The notes beneath the pieces are model-generated. The model was not told the DNA's origin and made no database searches. It was given only the letters and a program-made list of their open reading frames with translations. Position numbers and translations under genes: made by a program. Of a stretch of DNA of 64,000 bases, positions 1 through 23,483 are shown piece after piece. The DNA is taken from NCBI GenBank assembly GCA_030141605.1, contig JAQGDQ010000276.1, forward strand, positions 243,270 to 307,269. The letters are read 5' to 3'. Each line of letters begins with the position of its first letter. Position 1 is the first letter of the stretch. This stretch comes from Tubiluchus corallicola. Lineage: Eukaryota; Priapulida; Priapulimorpha; Priapulimorphida; Tubiluchidae.

Positions 1-589
1 TTCTCAGCACCAGGAATGACGGGTTAAATTTAACTGTAAATTAATTTGCAAATGCTGACTCAAGTAAAGTATGCAACAATAACTTATAAATATGTAGTAA
101 TACACGCAATGACCCACAATAATTGTAAAATTCAAATCTATAAGTGTTCCTTGCTCACTAGAAGATTTTGATGACGTTTTACAACCTACCTACAACTTAC
201 CTGGAAGAGCTTAGCGTGCTTACCACTCGGAAACCAAAATATTAGCTTAATATGCCACAAAGGACTGCTGCTATCATTACTGAAAATCTCTGAATTGGTT
301 CTATGTTAAGTCTTTATTTTTAAACCCGTACCACTGCATACGTAATAACCACAGCGAAAGCAGGCACGGAGAATCAGAGTGGTTACATACACTCAATTAC
401 AGTAGATATAGACACATTATTCAGTAGCATGCTGATAAATAATCCAACTTAGAGCTTAGAACAGGTTAAGGACCTAAACATGTGAAAGTGAAAAGTGAAA
501 AATCATTACAGGATGAAATCTAATGATGCCAGCACGATCGCATTATAACACTGTTTACGAGCAAGATTTGTTGAACGTGTCATTGTAGA

Positions 590-835
590 TAAAAACGAGT
601 TTGACGGAAAATCTTGTTTTCAACTTACCAAGGAAAATCGTGCAACCTACAATCAGTGCCTCTATCAATACTGTCCTAACAGCCCCATACCTCCACCATT
701 GGGTGAAAGCTTGTCTACAAAATACAAATTATGCGGGAATTGCGAGTCACTAGCACATGTCCTTAATGGGTGCAAAGTCACGTTAAACCGAAACAGGTAT
801 AGCTATAGATATGCCTCTACTGTACTTCAACTCTG
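590..835 (+). mobile_element. Degenerate LINE ORF2 C-terminal fragment
   Basis: Reading the + strand around 700-830 gives a peptide containing KLCGNCESLAHVLNGC followed by NRNRYSYRYAS. The spacing C-x2-C-x4-H-x4-C followed by an RYxYRY stretch resembles the region after the reverse transcriptase domain in several non-LTR retrotransposon ORF2 proteins, where a C-x2-C...HVLNGC motif precedes an RY.WRHD-like stretch. The frame shifts upstream of about 690 and no long ORF survives, so this is a dead fragment. The clade cannot be assigned. Confidence 0.5.
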
Positions 836-1571
836 AAAATTTCTTAAAACATCACGATATCAAAACTATACAAAGTACTCATTGTACGTAGACATTAAAA
901 ATGGTAACAGAAGGAGCAATACTAGTAGATTGGAACATGACAAACATTGGACTCAGGACAAAACTACAACTTAAAGCAGAAGTATGTTCATTGAACTTAT
1001 GGTGTCTTTCAACACAAACGGAACAAACTACAAAGGCATTAAATGTTCATCTTTATTCATAGACTCTCCACTGTTGGTTTCTCTGCAGAACTCATAACAA
1101 TGGAAATTGGTTGCAGTGAATGCATGCCCTCAGAAAACTTTAAAAAGGTAAAGAAACTTATAAGCTTAACAAAGTCGAACAGCAAACCATCAAAATTATG
1201 AAAAGTCATCAAAACGAGTTTTCGCGGCCTATTCAATTTTCCTTCCGAAATATGTGCCTTCTATTTTTGTGTCTAAAAGTAACAGTTTAAACGTAATACT
1301 GTTGTAAAGTACTGTAACATGAATATAATTCTCAGCATATCCTTTGCAAATTCTCAAATTTTCTGTATAGCTTGTCTTATGTCTCCAATATAAATACGTA
1401 TTTGGTCTCATTCTCTGTGATAATTATACGTAATATGTGCATACTGTACACTGTTTTGTTATGTTTAACTGCTGTTTGTGTGAAGTTCTTTCCTGCAGGA
1501 CAGGTAACTGTCCTAGCCTGGAGATATGTAAAATATGCTTTATTTATTTGAAAGAAAGTAAACATAGAGGC
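836..1571. other. Non-coding AT-rich stretch
   Basis: I see no convincing exon, repeat unit or inverted terminal repeat here. It is probably intron or upstream sequence of the gene whose last exons lie at 3055-5573. Earlier exons of that gene may lie here or outside the window, but I could not find them. Confidence 0.4.
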
Positions 1572-1579
1572 CTGATTTG

Positions 1580-2927
1580 CAGTGGCGTCGTGCCGGGGGG
1601 GCCCGGGCCCCCCCAATTTTTTTAGAAAATGTCAAAAATTTGAAGGGCGTCAGCGGCTCGTAATGAGACCGGTAAGCAAATTTATTTCCGACTTTTTGAC
1701 ACGCGGCCAGCGCTCCATAAATGCGAACAGTATGAGCATGAGTATGTGTTTACCTGAAAGTCAGGATGTAGTTAATTTGTTTGCCTGTAATCTATCTATT
1801 CAGGAGGCAGGCAGGAACAGTTAACAAAGCAGCTCGTTGAGTAGCATTAGCGTCTTTGCACAAAAGACTGTTAGTTAACAAAACGGCTCAGTTAGCACTC
1901 GAGCTTCGTTCAGCAGTGTGTTATAATAGAGAATAAGTGAAATAATAGAGCAAAAACAATGCAAACATTGAAGTCATGTTGAGCTTGCCTAGTACCAGAG
2001 AGTCAGTTTGTCCAGCTAGCCTAGTACCAGAGAGTCGGTTTGGGAGATACCAATTGATGAGCCATGGCTCAGCCACCTCCTGATTGGACATTAATGACTC
2101 TTTGCTACTCCTTAGTGACTCTTTCCCACGAGTTTGCTGCATAAAAGGGCGTGATTTTGAGCACATTTCATCATTTTTCTGCTGCTAGGAAAATCTTTGC
2201 TAGTTTTCGCTGCGATTTTAGTTATATTTCTTAAACGATGTCGAGGCAGTCCAATCTGACTTCATTTTTCAAGTCCAACCGTGTTCCCGACCCAGGTTCT
2301 ACGGCGTCTGTATCTACTGTAACGTCGATTCCAACAGAACGAATCCAAAAGGATGAGTACATCCGTCGCGGGCCATTGCGGGACGTAGTGGATGCATACC
2401 CAAAGACCAAAATGGGAGGAAAATCGAGATCATTTCAGGGTCAGTGGTTCAACGATAGGTCATGGTTGGAATACGTAAAGGATATTGATGCTGCATTCTG
2501 TTTCCCGTGTCGTGTGTTTGGCGCTTAAATTTGTCAAGAATGCTCTCCGCAGTACAATGAGTCAGACGCGACTGAGTGACCTGATGATCCTTGCAGTTGA
2601 GGCTGAGAAAACAAAGAATATGGACTTGAAGTCTGTGGTTGAGCTCTTCTGGAGTGATGTTCTGCGTCGATAGTTCTGCGTCGGATTCCTGACAGCTGAT
2701 AAATACTTAATTAAATTTTAATTTAATTTTTAATTTTAATTAAGTTTCCGTTGCTATAGCTTTAAGTTAAATGCCATGTTAAATAAATCGTTTTTCTTGC
2801 ACGCAAAATACTGTTTATTTTTTTTTCAAAATTAAATTTTCAAAATTTAAAATTAAAATTTAAACAGTTAAAATCCGCCATTATAGTCGCCCCCCCCCCC
2901 AATTTTTTTGGGTGCACGACGCCCCTG
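1580..2927 (+). mobile_element. Internally deleted hAT transposon with 8-bp TSD
   Basis: The element begins CAGTGGCGTCGTGC (1580) and ends GCACGACGCCCCTG (2927), an imperfect terminal inverted repeat next to poly-G/poly-C runs and an AATTTTTTT stretch. It is flanked by an exact 8-bp target duplication, CTGATTTG, at 1572-1579 and 2928-2935; 8-bp duplications are typical of hAT elements. Inside, 2238-2528 encodes 96 residues that look like the start of a zinc-finger (TTF-type) hAT transposase, ending in CFPCRVFG before a stop. A second frame, 2485-2673, carries STMSQTRLSDLMIL, like the hAT C-terminal dimerisation region. The catalytic middle is missing, so this is a deletion derivative and not autonomous. 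Confidence 0.85.
2238..2528 (+). pseudogene. hAT transposase N-terminal remnant
   Basis: This ATG-initiated reading frame of 96 codons starts MSRQSNLTSFFKSN and contains RRGPLRDVVDAYPK, FQGQWFNDRSWLEY and CFPCRVFG. These resemble the TTF-type zinc-finger entry segment of hAT transposases such as those related to ZMYM/KIAA-type domesticated proteins. It stops right after the first CxxC pair, where family members continue for several hundred residues. A C-terminal piece in another frame follows directly (LKFVKNALRSTMSQTRLSDL, up to 2673). The join is best explained by one large internal deletion. No RNase-H-like catalytic DDE core remains. Confidence 0.7.
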
Positions 2928-3054
2928 CTGATTTGTGTTCAGTGCTTTTTAACAATATCTGTAGAAATTTGTTTTTCATTTGCATTGAGAAAAATTAACC
3001 ACTAATATTATATTTTCTTTAAAAATCACTAATGAATTTTTGTGTAATTGTTAG

Positions 3055-5573
3055 GCATGTTTTCAGAATCAACGACAGCATTTCAAGCAATTGGCAAGAA
3101 AGGAGACAGTCCTCGAAAGCTCTAATACTTCAGTTCAATCCCATGAACTTTCAGTGTATGGAAACTTTCAATTGCCACTAAAATCCATCAGTATTGCTGT
3201 TCCGGCTCAAGGTTACTTGAGTGAAACATCTCTTGCTTTACAAGAAACACCTGTATTTACACAGCAGCAGATTATGTCCAATTTTGCAATAACAAAGGAC
3301 CAAGTGCATGAATCATCTATTGACACTAAATCATTATCAAATGTAGATGAACAGAACAACCTCGATGCTTTACTCAGATACATTCATGAACAAAAGCCCA
3401 CGATTTTATTTGAACCATTACCAATAACAGCACTTCCAGCTGATAGGATATTAGAAAAATGTGAACATACACCCAGCATCTTACCAATACCGCCACTACT
3501 ACCTTTTATGCCATTACCGTCAAGCTTTAAGTCTCAATTGAAAAGTTACAATGACAGTTACAGATGTGATGTGACCGTGGAAGGTAGTTTTCCATCAGTA
3601 GAAGTGCTTCCTGGGTTTATGGAATCACTTAATAGTAGGAACTTTCTGTATCCTCTTACTGAAGAGTCTGCTTCACCACCTTTCTGCACCTCGTACCAGA
3701 ATGACAGGAACTATAACATGGCAAATGCTTTTTGTCAGAATTCAAACTGTAGTACTGTTTGGATGGTAGAAGAGTCAACATACGTGAATAGTGAAGCCAA
3801 CAAAGGACATTCTGACAGTAATGTTATTTCTCAAGAACGAGTCTCCTCATCACGTGTAGATAACACCGAGCAACAATATATTCCAGTCAGCTTCATCAAC
3901 CTGGACATACATATACCAACAATATATGATAGCTCTATCACAGGATCATTGTATGACTACAGCAGCACTCGATCAGATTTGTGCATCTTGAAAAATACTT
4001 ATTCTACTTTTTGCTCCGTGCTTCCAATTGCTGGTCATAAGTCACATATCGCACGTTCCAGCAACTGCAAGGCACGACAACAAATGCAAACTTCTGTCAC
4101 ACTTGATGATTTCTGCTCATTGTCTAATGACATTCATCTTAAAACTTTTAACCAATTGCACGCAACAGAACCTTCTATATTTGACAAAGCATTAAATTGT
4201 GAAGCTAATTTTCCTTCTCGCCATGATGAAGAAATTCGTATTAATTCTTTAATACCTGGTCAGCAATTAGATGACTATGGTACGATATCTGCTTGTGTTC
4301 CTGTGACCTCTTTGTGCACAAAAGATGCACCATTGGATTTTACTAATAATTTTGCATATTGTGCAAGTTCTTCTGCAACGTCAGTTCAGTCTCCTCGATT
4401 TCATGACTGTAGTTTTTACACTGTAGATGGAGCCAGTGCCTCAAAAAAACTTCACCGTGAAACAGAACCGTTTAACGCAGAACATAAGACAATTCTTGAT
4501 CTGTCTATGATAGGTAATTTAGCACACATTATTTTAAATAATTCTGTATTTTAATAAGAACTTACAGTGAACGATTTACCATGCAGGTTTACGTAATAGA
4601 GCTTTTAGTCATATCACATTAGTTTGTTACTATGCTAGCAGGTAATATCCTAATATGCCCCATAATAAGTGTGCTAATATACGCGATTTGTTTAACATAT
4701 ACATGTGTTTAATTAGAAACGATGTTTTCTACACTACAGCAAGAAAGTTTTCTGAGTACTTTTTTAGTAAACACTTTCTTGATAATGTATTAAGTAGCCA
4801 CAATTTCTTCATAATTTAAGAAGTCCTTTCATCACCCAGTATAATTGCACAATCTAATTTATTATTTGACATAAGCTGATGTACATTTAATTGTTCATAG
4901 TAAGACTGCAATAAGCTTTAATAAGTCTTTGTTGTTTTATGTAGGAAAAGAACCACAGGAAGTTCTTTGCCAAAATGAAAATTCTTGGCAAGTTTATGGC
5001 CATCAGGATTTTTGGCCGTTAGTGACCTCGAGGCAGGATACTAGTGCAGACAGTGCTTATGCTGACCCGAACAATAATAACATACAATGTAACTACAGTT
5101 TGTGCAATAATTTAGATGAAGAACAACTAAGTTTTTCCACTTCAGTAATAAACTTTTCTGATCACGTTTGTCAAGAAACTGAAAATTTTGAGATTCAGAA
5201 TTCTACTTTTCACAGCGCTAGTGAAAGGAACCGTAATGGAGTAATTGACTATGTTTCGCAATGTCATCAATGTCCTCTGGCTTCACTTGATGAACACTGT
5301 GACTACACTACGTCTCTTGTTGAATGCGGGCAGCATCCAACAGGCTCTTGTGAATATACTTCTGTAACTTCTCTACAAGACAATCTTAAGCAAGGTATTA
5401 GTCACAATGGACTCACAAACAATGCAGAGATTCAGCTTTACTGCAACGAAGATCCCACTTTACCTGAATTTAGCATGCTGCGAGCTTGCTTGAATGGTAC
5501 ATTTGCACAAGCTGAATATGAACATAGATCTGAACTGCCTGGATATTTCAAGGAATTTTTTTATAATGAATAA
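3055..5573 (+). CDS. Unrecognised protein, last two coding exons (3' partial)
   Basis: Two exons join in phase: 3055-4513 and 4945-5573 (stop TAA). The intron 4514-4944 runs from GTAATT to TATGTAG and splits one Gly codon (G|GA, phase 1). Without this splice the first exon would stop at 4554. The acceptor of the first exon is either TTGTTAG before 3055 or TTTTCAG before 3067; both keep the same frame and no ATG is present, so the gene starts upstream. The 695 visible residues are Ser/Thr/Asn-rich with scattered Cys and short Pro-Leu-rich patches (LPIPPLLPFMPLP), and look mostly disordered. The first residues, FQNQRQHFKQLARKE, resemble the end of homeodomain helix 3 (F49-Q50-N51-x-R53), though the usual Trp48 would be Cys. 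This is suggestive only. A hAT element was inserted in the preceding intron. Confidence 0.6.
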
Positions 5574-6260
5574 TGAGTTTTATAGTTAGCATCCAAAAAA
5601 GCTCATACTTTTATGTTGTACCAAAGCCTCTTTTTGTGGTTTTTGGACATTTTTGAAACCGAGTTGCCTGAAATTTTTTTTGACCCTTATTCAGTTATAA
5701 TGATGTGTAAAATAATGTTCTGTTCTCAAAATTAAAATACAAAGCTGCTACATGTAGATTTTGTTTACGAAATATTTGAAATTATTAATTGTTTTATTGC
5801 TTATCTTTACCCACAAATATGAACTATTACATTTTTTATATTTTGTGCTATTATATTATGACAACTTAAACCATTTGGGAGGGACCAAAATATTTTGAGA
5901 TCAAATGAATGGCAATCTAATATCATTACAGCAGTTTTGTACATTTATTATACAGTATTATTGTGTATTATAAAAAAAGTATACAAAATACTCGGGTGTT
6001 TTAAATATTTTATATTTTTACATTAATATGACAATAATGCCATTAGTGATGTTTGCCTACACCATTTTTGTGTTCAAATGATCCTACGGGGCACTACCAA
6101 TTTAATTTTTACATATTTTTGTTGTTTGTTATTGTTATGGTTAATGTTGGTGCCTGTTTTTATTACTATAACTCTAACTACAGAGTATTATGTTGTTATG
6201 TTTAGTATATCACTGTATTACTGTATTAATAAACCAACATTATTATTTGAAAAGCTGTAT
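5574..6260 (+). other. Probable 3' UTR of the 3055-5573 gene
   Basis: This AT-rich non-coding sequence follows the stop codon. A canonical AATAAA lies near 6225-6232 (TATTAATAAACC) and is the most likely polyadenylation signal. No other gene is visible. Confidence 0.4.
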
Positions 6261-6502
6261 TGTTAATAGCAAGCACAAGTTTTCATTTTTGGAAATTTTT
6301 ATTAAGTTTAATAAATAATAATACAGTAACAACGGAACTAGGGTAACATGAAGGTGAAATTACATAAAATACAATGTAATACCAACCAACTGATAATATA
6401 ACAAGTTTATAGAAACAAAATTATTTACAATGAAACAGGACATTGGGTATAAAGCAGTTCTGAAGCACTTTGTTTAGCAAAGAGCTGCAGGATGTCAGGT
6501 GC

Positions 6503-6640
6503 TTAATGAGTATTATGTTTATCAAGAATTTTCTTGAAATAATAGATAATAGAATCTGTTGTCATTCCTAAATTTGTCTTGGCATGTAATCGATCTAAGA
6601 TCAGTAAACAATCTTCGACAATGTAAAGCATAATCATGAA
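6503..6640 (-). CDS. Possible terminal exon of a minus-strand gene (weak)
   Basis: The minus strand encodes VEDCLLILDRLHAKTNLGMT followed by a short tail ending HNTH and a stop at 6503. The frame stays open upstream to about 6697. A minus-strand AATAAA (TTTATT on the + strand near 6297) lies about 200 bp downstream, giving a plausible 3' end convergent with the upstream + strand gene. I do not recognise the peptide and the splice acceptor is not certain. It could be the last exon of the gene whose candidate internal exons are at 8983-9221, or chance. Confidence 0.25.
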   Translation of the reverse strand, partial: FMIMLYIVEDCLLILDRLHAKTNLGMTTDSIIYYFKKILDKHNTH

Positions 6641-6699
6641 GCACACTTCACAAGTGTATAAAAAGCAAATTTTATTAAAGTCACATGTAAAGTGCACAA

Positions 6700-8928
6700 A
6701 TTTTACACCTCATTTTTTATTAATTCTAGGCTCTAGCTAGAAACCAAAAGAAACAAGTCTGAAAAATTGGAACTTGGCTATGAACACAGAACCTTTAAGA
6801 TCAAGACAGTTCCAGATTCAGTCCCATAGCTCACCAATCATTCCAACATTTCTAAACATTAGTTTGTTGATGCTAAAGCAATTACTCATCACTTAGATCA
6901 ATTTTTTAAATAATCTTGAGTGTAGAATAGTCTGAAGGTAATTCATTGATTATAAAGGTCTTTATAAATTAATAATCAGTTGCACTTATATTTCTTCACA
7001 GTTTTCCTGGTTCCTTTACTTATTTACAGCTTTATAAATTATGCCATTAATGGCTAATTATCAAATCACATAACCGACAAGGGTCTACATGAACTTTAAT
7101 TTTTTTCAAGTTGCATCCTGTTTACTCAAATTACTACTGTATTTTGCAAGGATGCCATTATTTGTAGCCTCTTTGCAACCATACATGTCTTAATTTATTT
7201 TATACAAAGAAACTAAGAACTGTGGTCTGAAGTCTGGAATAAGTGATGGCAATTTTCAATTGTTTGGTGTAGTAACTTGTAACTCAATTGTTTTGCAACC
7301 TTTTACACCAAAAATGCAACTTTTTCATGGTACATGTATAAAACTTACTTTCTTCAAAAGTAAATATCAGAATTTTACCAAATTTTATATTAAATCACAG
7401 ACTATGAATAAGTACATTAATAGGCTTTCACACAGCACAGTTTCTGATTACAGAGCACAAAACAGCAGGTTAGCAATTTCGTAAGAAATTTCATTAAAAT
7501 GCATATTTTTAGGCAGAAGTACTAGTTAGTGAATAAAATGTCATTGCTGTTACAAATTAATTTTGTTCAATTACTTGTCCTATAGTTATAAAACAGAAAT
7601 AAATGTCTTTATTTATTATTTCACACAAATTGCCCCAAGCCAGGCCAATGGCCACTCATGGTAAGGGGTTACAGTAAAGAGGTGAAGCATAGAATAATTA
7701 CAGAGAAATAGGATTCATGTAACTGCATATAATTTGCTAGTACCTGTCAATGCTTTTGAATTGAGTAAGATTGTTTTTCACGGAAAAATTTTCTGATAGA
7801 CTATAAAAACATAGGAATTCCCTGGGAAAGATTTGAATTTATAATCAGCTTTTCTACATCTAGGAATGTCCAGGGTAAGGTTTGAGAAGTAACAAAAACC
7901 AGCTGTGTATTACACAGCTACATTCAATGTTCTGGCTCTTAAACTTATATTACATTTGCCTAGCTGTCAGGATCTTGTTAATTTTATAATATGTTTATTG
8001 CATACTGGCAATAGTTACAGCATTAAGACAAGAAGGTAAAAATCCAAGGCTCCAAAATCATGTATGTCTTTTTTCAATATGACTTATAAGTAAAACAATA
8101 TTTGATTACACCCAATTCAGCCAGCAAATTTTTTACTTCTACATTTGATCCGTTCGACTGGCTTCTAAAATGAAAGGTCGTGAATGGCTAGAATTGGCAA
8201 ATTAGAAACTCATCGAATCGCTAGAACTGTCAATTTGTAAAGGCACAGCATTGCTTTCGGTTTTAGGTCATTAGAGTTTGATATAGGCATTCCACTTTTT
8301 TTCAATAATATTACATTTTAAGCCACTTCTGAATTAAATGGCTAATTCAGTAACTGTTAACTGTTGCATTTCCATAACCGCTAACATACTCGACAATATC
8401 CACTATATATGACTCTACCGTACAGTAAATACTAACCACAATTTTGTTTACAAACATCAGCGTTTTAGGCATGACAGATTGGCAGTTCAATGTCATTGCA
8501 CTTTTTAATTTTGCCGAAAAGAATCTTAAAGACAGCTGAGCTTTAGCTTGTTAAACATGATAATAAAATACATTATGTGAAATGCTTTAATACAAAAAAT
8601 ATCTTATGCCCATGACCAGTATAAGGCACCATTATATTCGTGAGTCTAACTGGATTCACACCATATGGATTAAATTCTTAATACAAATTATTTTCTTTGA
8701 AAATCAAATTGCTTCACATCCTGCATAATTGTACAAGTAGTTAAACCAATCTTCGAGAAACTTGACAATGATCCTCTCTTGTATGATAGAAAACTAGAGG
8801 ATGCATATTCCCTCAAGAATATACTGGAACTCCACAGATACATTACAAATGATTCGTGTACAAGTGGTATATAATTTACATTTTATACTCTACAGACCGC
8901 TACTCATAAATGCAGCCTTTAGCTCATA
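6700..8928. other. AT-rich stretch without a firm gene
   Basis: No ORF here has convincing similarity. One stop-free + strand stretch (about 8735-8866) reads VVKPIFEKLDNDPLLYDRKL and continues about 25 residues. It is composed like protein, but the splice sites are poor. No TIR element or tandem array was seen. Confidence 0.3.
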
Positions 8929-9221
8929 ATGCCTCCAATGTTGCTGCAAACTGTTCTATGTGCTGCTTAATTACCTTTGCTTGCTCTTGCTGTGATGCCC
9001 GTGGATTTTTCTTTATGTAATCACATATTGCAAAAATTGCTGCACTCTGGAAAAAAACAGAATTTGTTTTATAATAACATACTTCATGAAGCCATAAAAT
9101 TTACAAAAAGGACAATGGACAGGGACAGATTAAAAAACTGGACAAGTGCCAACCAAGAGTCGTCATATTACCTTATACTTAGATAACTCGGGCTTTGTGA
9201 CAATTTTGGTGGGCCCCAAGT
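8929..9221 (-). CDS. Candidate exons of an unrecognised minus-strand gene
   Basis: Two short minus-strand blocks join in phase 0. The first, 9221-9172, ends KIVTKPELSKYK before a GTAATA donor. The second starts at 9053 after a TTTTTTCCAG acceptor and reads SAAIFAICDYIKKNPRASQQ, then either splices at 8983 (AAG|GTAATT) or runs on to IEQFAATLEAL and a stop at 8929. The amino-acid pattern suggests amphipathic helices and real coding. The acceptor of the first block is poor and no start exon was found. The gene would have to begin between 9222 and the FASTKD-like ATG at 9801, or overlap that gene in antisense. I do not recognise the family. Confidence 0.35.
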
Positions 9222-9554
9222 CTCAGTTTACGTCTAATTCGTCACTTATTTGGCTTCTTGTCTGTACATTCCGATTAACTAAGATAAACAGACTAAGTGG
9301 ACTTTAATGCCTGCCAAATATTGTTCTGATATTTTTCCCTGAGAACTGTTTAAAAATTGCCTAATATTTTCTTTGTTATTCTTCTTTTTTTTATATTTAG
9401 AAAATTCATATCTATGCTGAAGACGTGAAGAGATTGCAGAGTTGTCGAATGCATGTAGAATTAATTACCGAAGACAATAAACATTTTTTTAAAAGTGGTT
9501 AGTCATTAAGTGCATAACTGCAACTGATAAAAGAAGACCAATGTGACAATGGGG

Positions 9555-9683
9555 GAACTGATAAAACTGCTTAAGTGGCAGGACAGGAACTGATAAAACT
9601 GCTTAAGTGGCAGGACAGGAACTGATAAAACTGCTTAAGTGGCAGGACAGGAACTGATAAAACTGCTTAAGTGGCATCTCTTC
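9555..9683. repeat. Four copies of a 32-bp tandem repeat upstream of FASTKD4-like gene
   Basis: The unit GAACTGATAAAACTGCTTAA plus 12 more bases (GTGGCAGGACAG) is repeated four times with virtually no differences. It lies 120-250 bp before the FASTKD4-like ATG, in the likely promoter or 5' UTR. The near identity implies recent amplification. Confidence 0.85.
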
Positions 9684-9800
9684 TAGAAATTTGACATGTG
9701 ATCCTGCATAACCAAATCAAATACAATTGTTGAGCATGCAGACTGAGTGAAATTCTACTTTCACTGAATGCTCGAGGCGGCTAGCATCTGAATTACCAGC

Positions 9801-21032
<11,232 letters not shown>

Positions 21033-21079
21033 CGATAACATTAATCTAGTTTTATGTACGATAAGCTATTAAAAATAAA

Positions 21080-23480
21080 AACAAAAAAATGAAAATGTTT
21101 ATTTTTTTAATAATAATAAATTTATTTGGAAGTGTAAATACAAATACAATAACAATAAACACTGGGAAAGAATAAATATTAATAATAATGATGATATGAC
21201 AGCGTGCATATAATAAATGGCAAGAACCAGAAGTAAAACTTGTTAGGTGCTTGCAACATTATAAACACGTCCAAATAATGCGAAAAAAAGAACAAAGAAA
21301 CTAAAGGTTTTTAGGCAATTTAAAAAAAGAGTTGTGCAAAGTAAGGATAGAAGTGATGGATAACAGAATGTTCAAGAGGGTAGGAAGAGTGGCTTGTGGA
21401 GGATTCGGCTTATCTATATTGGTTGTAAGCACAATCATTAATGTTCTTAAGTTTCTTTGTAAATTTAATAATTAAAAAACTTTTAAAATACATGAAAAAA
21501 CAATCTATGCTAGTGAAAGCTTAATGAGACAGGTGAGTTAAGTTGACATCCGTCATACTACTTCAAGTCGATAAGTGGACCCGAAAACTGAGGCGGCTAC
21601 GAGATTAAAAAAGTCATAATAATTGAATCAAAATGCTAGAAAAGTGATTTAAAGGAAATGCTTGGCTCTTAGTTTGTGGATTCGAGTGGCAATTGTTATT
21701 GACAATTGAATTTCAAGATTAACAATTAATAATAGATTGAACCCACAATTGTTAGTTTTTGTAAAGCCAGACTTACCCGAAGGAAAGAAATGTGAAAAGC
21801 TTAGGACTGAACTTCAGACTTTATTACAAGTACATTATGCCGTTATCCACTACACCACAGGACCCTTGTGACCAAAGCAACTCTTGATTTTGTCCAAATG
21901 GGTAAGAATACAAATATTTACCTATGGTGTATTCTCTACTTTATGTTAGTTAGTTCTTGATTTTATAAGAGTTAATATAATTCATTAATAATAAATAATG
22001 GTTATTAATAATTATTATTACTTGTGGTAAGTAAATGGAGTTACTGGTATGGTTAGTAATGAAGTTGGTGAGTCGGAATTACACTTGCTTGTTCACTGTA
22101 ACTGTGAGATTCAGCGGTAATAACGAGGATTTCTACGGGAAAAGTCTAGCAGCCCGAACATTTTACATTTCCGTCTTTCGAATGAAATTGTTTTAAAAAA
22201 TTGCCGAATTTTGTGGGTCCATTCCCGTCAAGTGTTGGTACGTAAACATTGGCACGTTTATATAATGTGGCATTTTAACACTCACTGATTGCACCATTTA
22301 TTCCCCGGGATCAACAAGTCCATGAAACCAAGGCTTTGAACAGCCAAGTAGTCAGTATGTGTTTCTGGAACCAAAGTTAAGCAACACTGAGCTTGATCAA
22401 CTGGTAAACTGCCAGTTTGGTCTGCAATATTTATTCTCATTATTTCGTTTAGGGAGGATAACCTCTGACAAAATAGTTTTTATCTTAAAAAATCATCCTT
22501 GGTTTTTAAATCCTGTTATTACCATCTACATTAAAAATGGTTTGCCTGTTTTCCAACTCTTTTTGAAAAGAATTACTGACTAAATAACTAATGACTAATG
22601 ACCAAATCTTATAGTCCATACTTGGAATACAAATGAACAGGTTAATTGCAATACTTGAAAGTACAATAAAAATTATGTATATATATATGACATCAGGCTT
22701 TCATCACCATAAACGTTTTAATAAAAATAAAAAACAGTATTTTAAAATATGTATTCTGCTACACTATCCTAAACAATTTAACAACTTGTTAATTTGACAA
22801 GATAGCAGTAAAATATACATGTGGCTATTGACAAATGCACATTTGTACTTGTGCATGTATGATGTATACCCTCTAGAACTGTCTATCAATATTGTGACTT
22901 TTGTCAGAGACTAGGGCTTCTGCTTGCAGATAATTATGTTCTGTTATGTCATCTATGTCTTTAATATTTTTGATCGTCTTACATCAATTTTCATTCAGAG
23001 CAAAATCTTTTAAATTGTGCACGTGATCCCATTTAATCTCATGTAGTACAATCTTTTTAAACCGAGTTCTTTCTTTAATTCAATTCAAGTCAATTTTATT
23101 TAGCAGGTCAAATTCGTTTAGTATCTCTTTTTTGTATTCTAAATAAGTTTGCAATTCTTGAAGTGTGAGAGTTGCGGGCAGGTGCTGAAATTTCGAAAAT
23201 TAGCCCATGCATTTCTTGACCAGCTGATCACGCTGATCACACCGGAGGCTGATAATGTTTTTAGAACTTTCGTAAGCAATGCTAATCATAATGTTAAGAT
23301 CAGTTGTACAACAGTTGAAAGTTAGCGAGGCTGTACCAACCTTTATTTTGATCTAGACAGACTGATTCACATCAATTTAAGAAAAATACATTGAAATTAA
23401 GGATATGAAACATCTTAAAGCAAATTTTTCATGCACGGCAATTGGTTCAACATAGATAGACTGCAACTAGACTTAAATGG
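21080..23480. other. Intergenic region between convergent genes
   Basis: This is AT-rich sequence after the FASTKD4-like polyadenylation signal. A partial SINE-like piece lies at about 22340-22390. I see no exon or complete transposon. Confidence 0.4.
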
Positions 23481-23483
23481 CTT

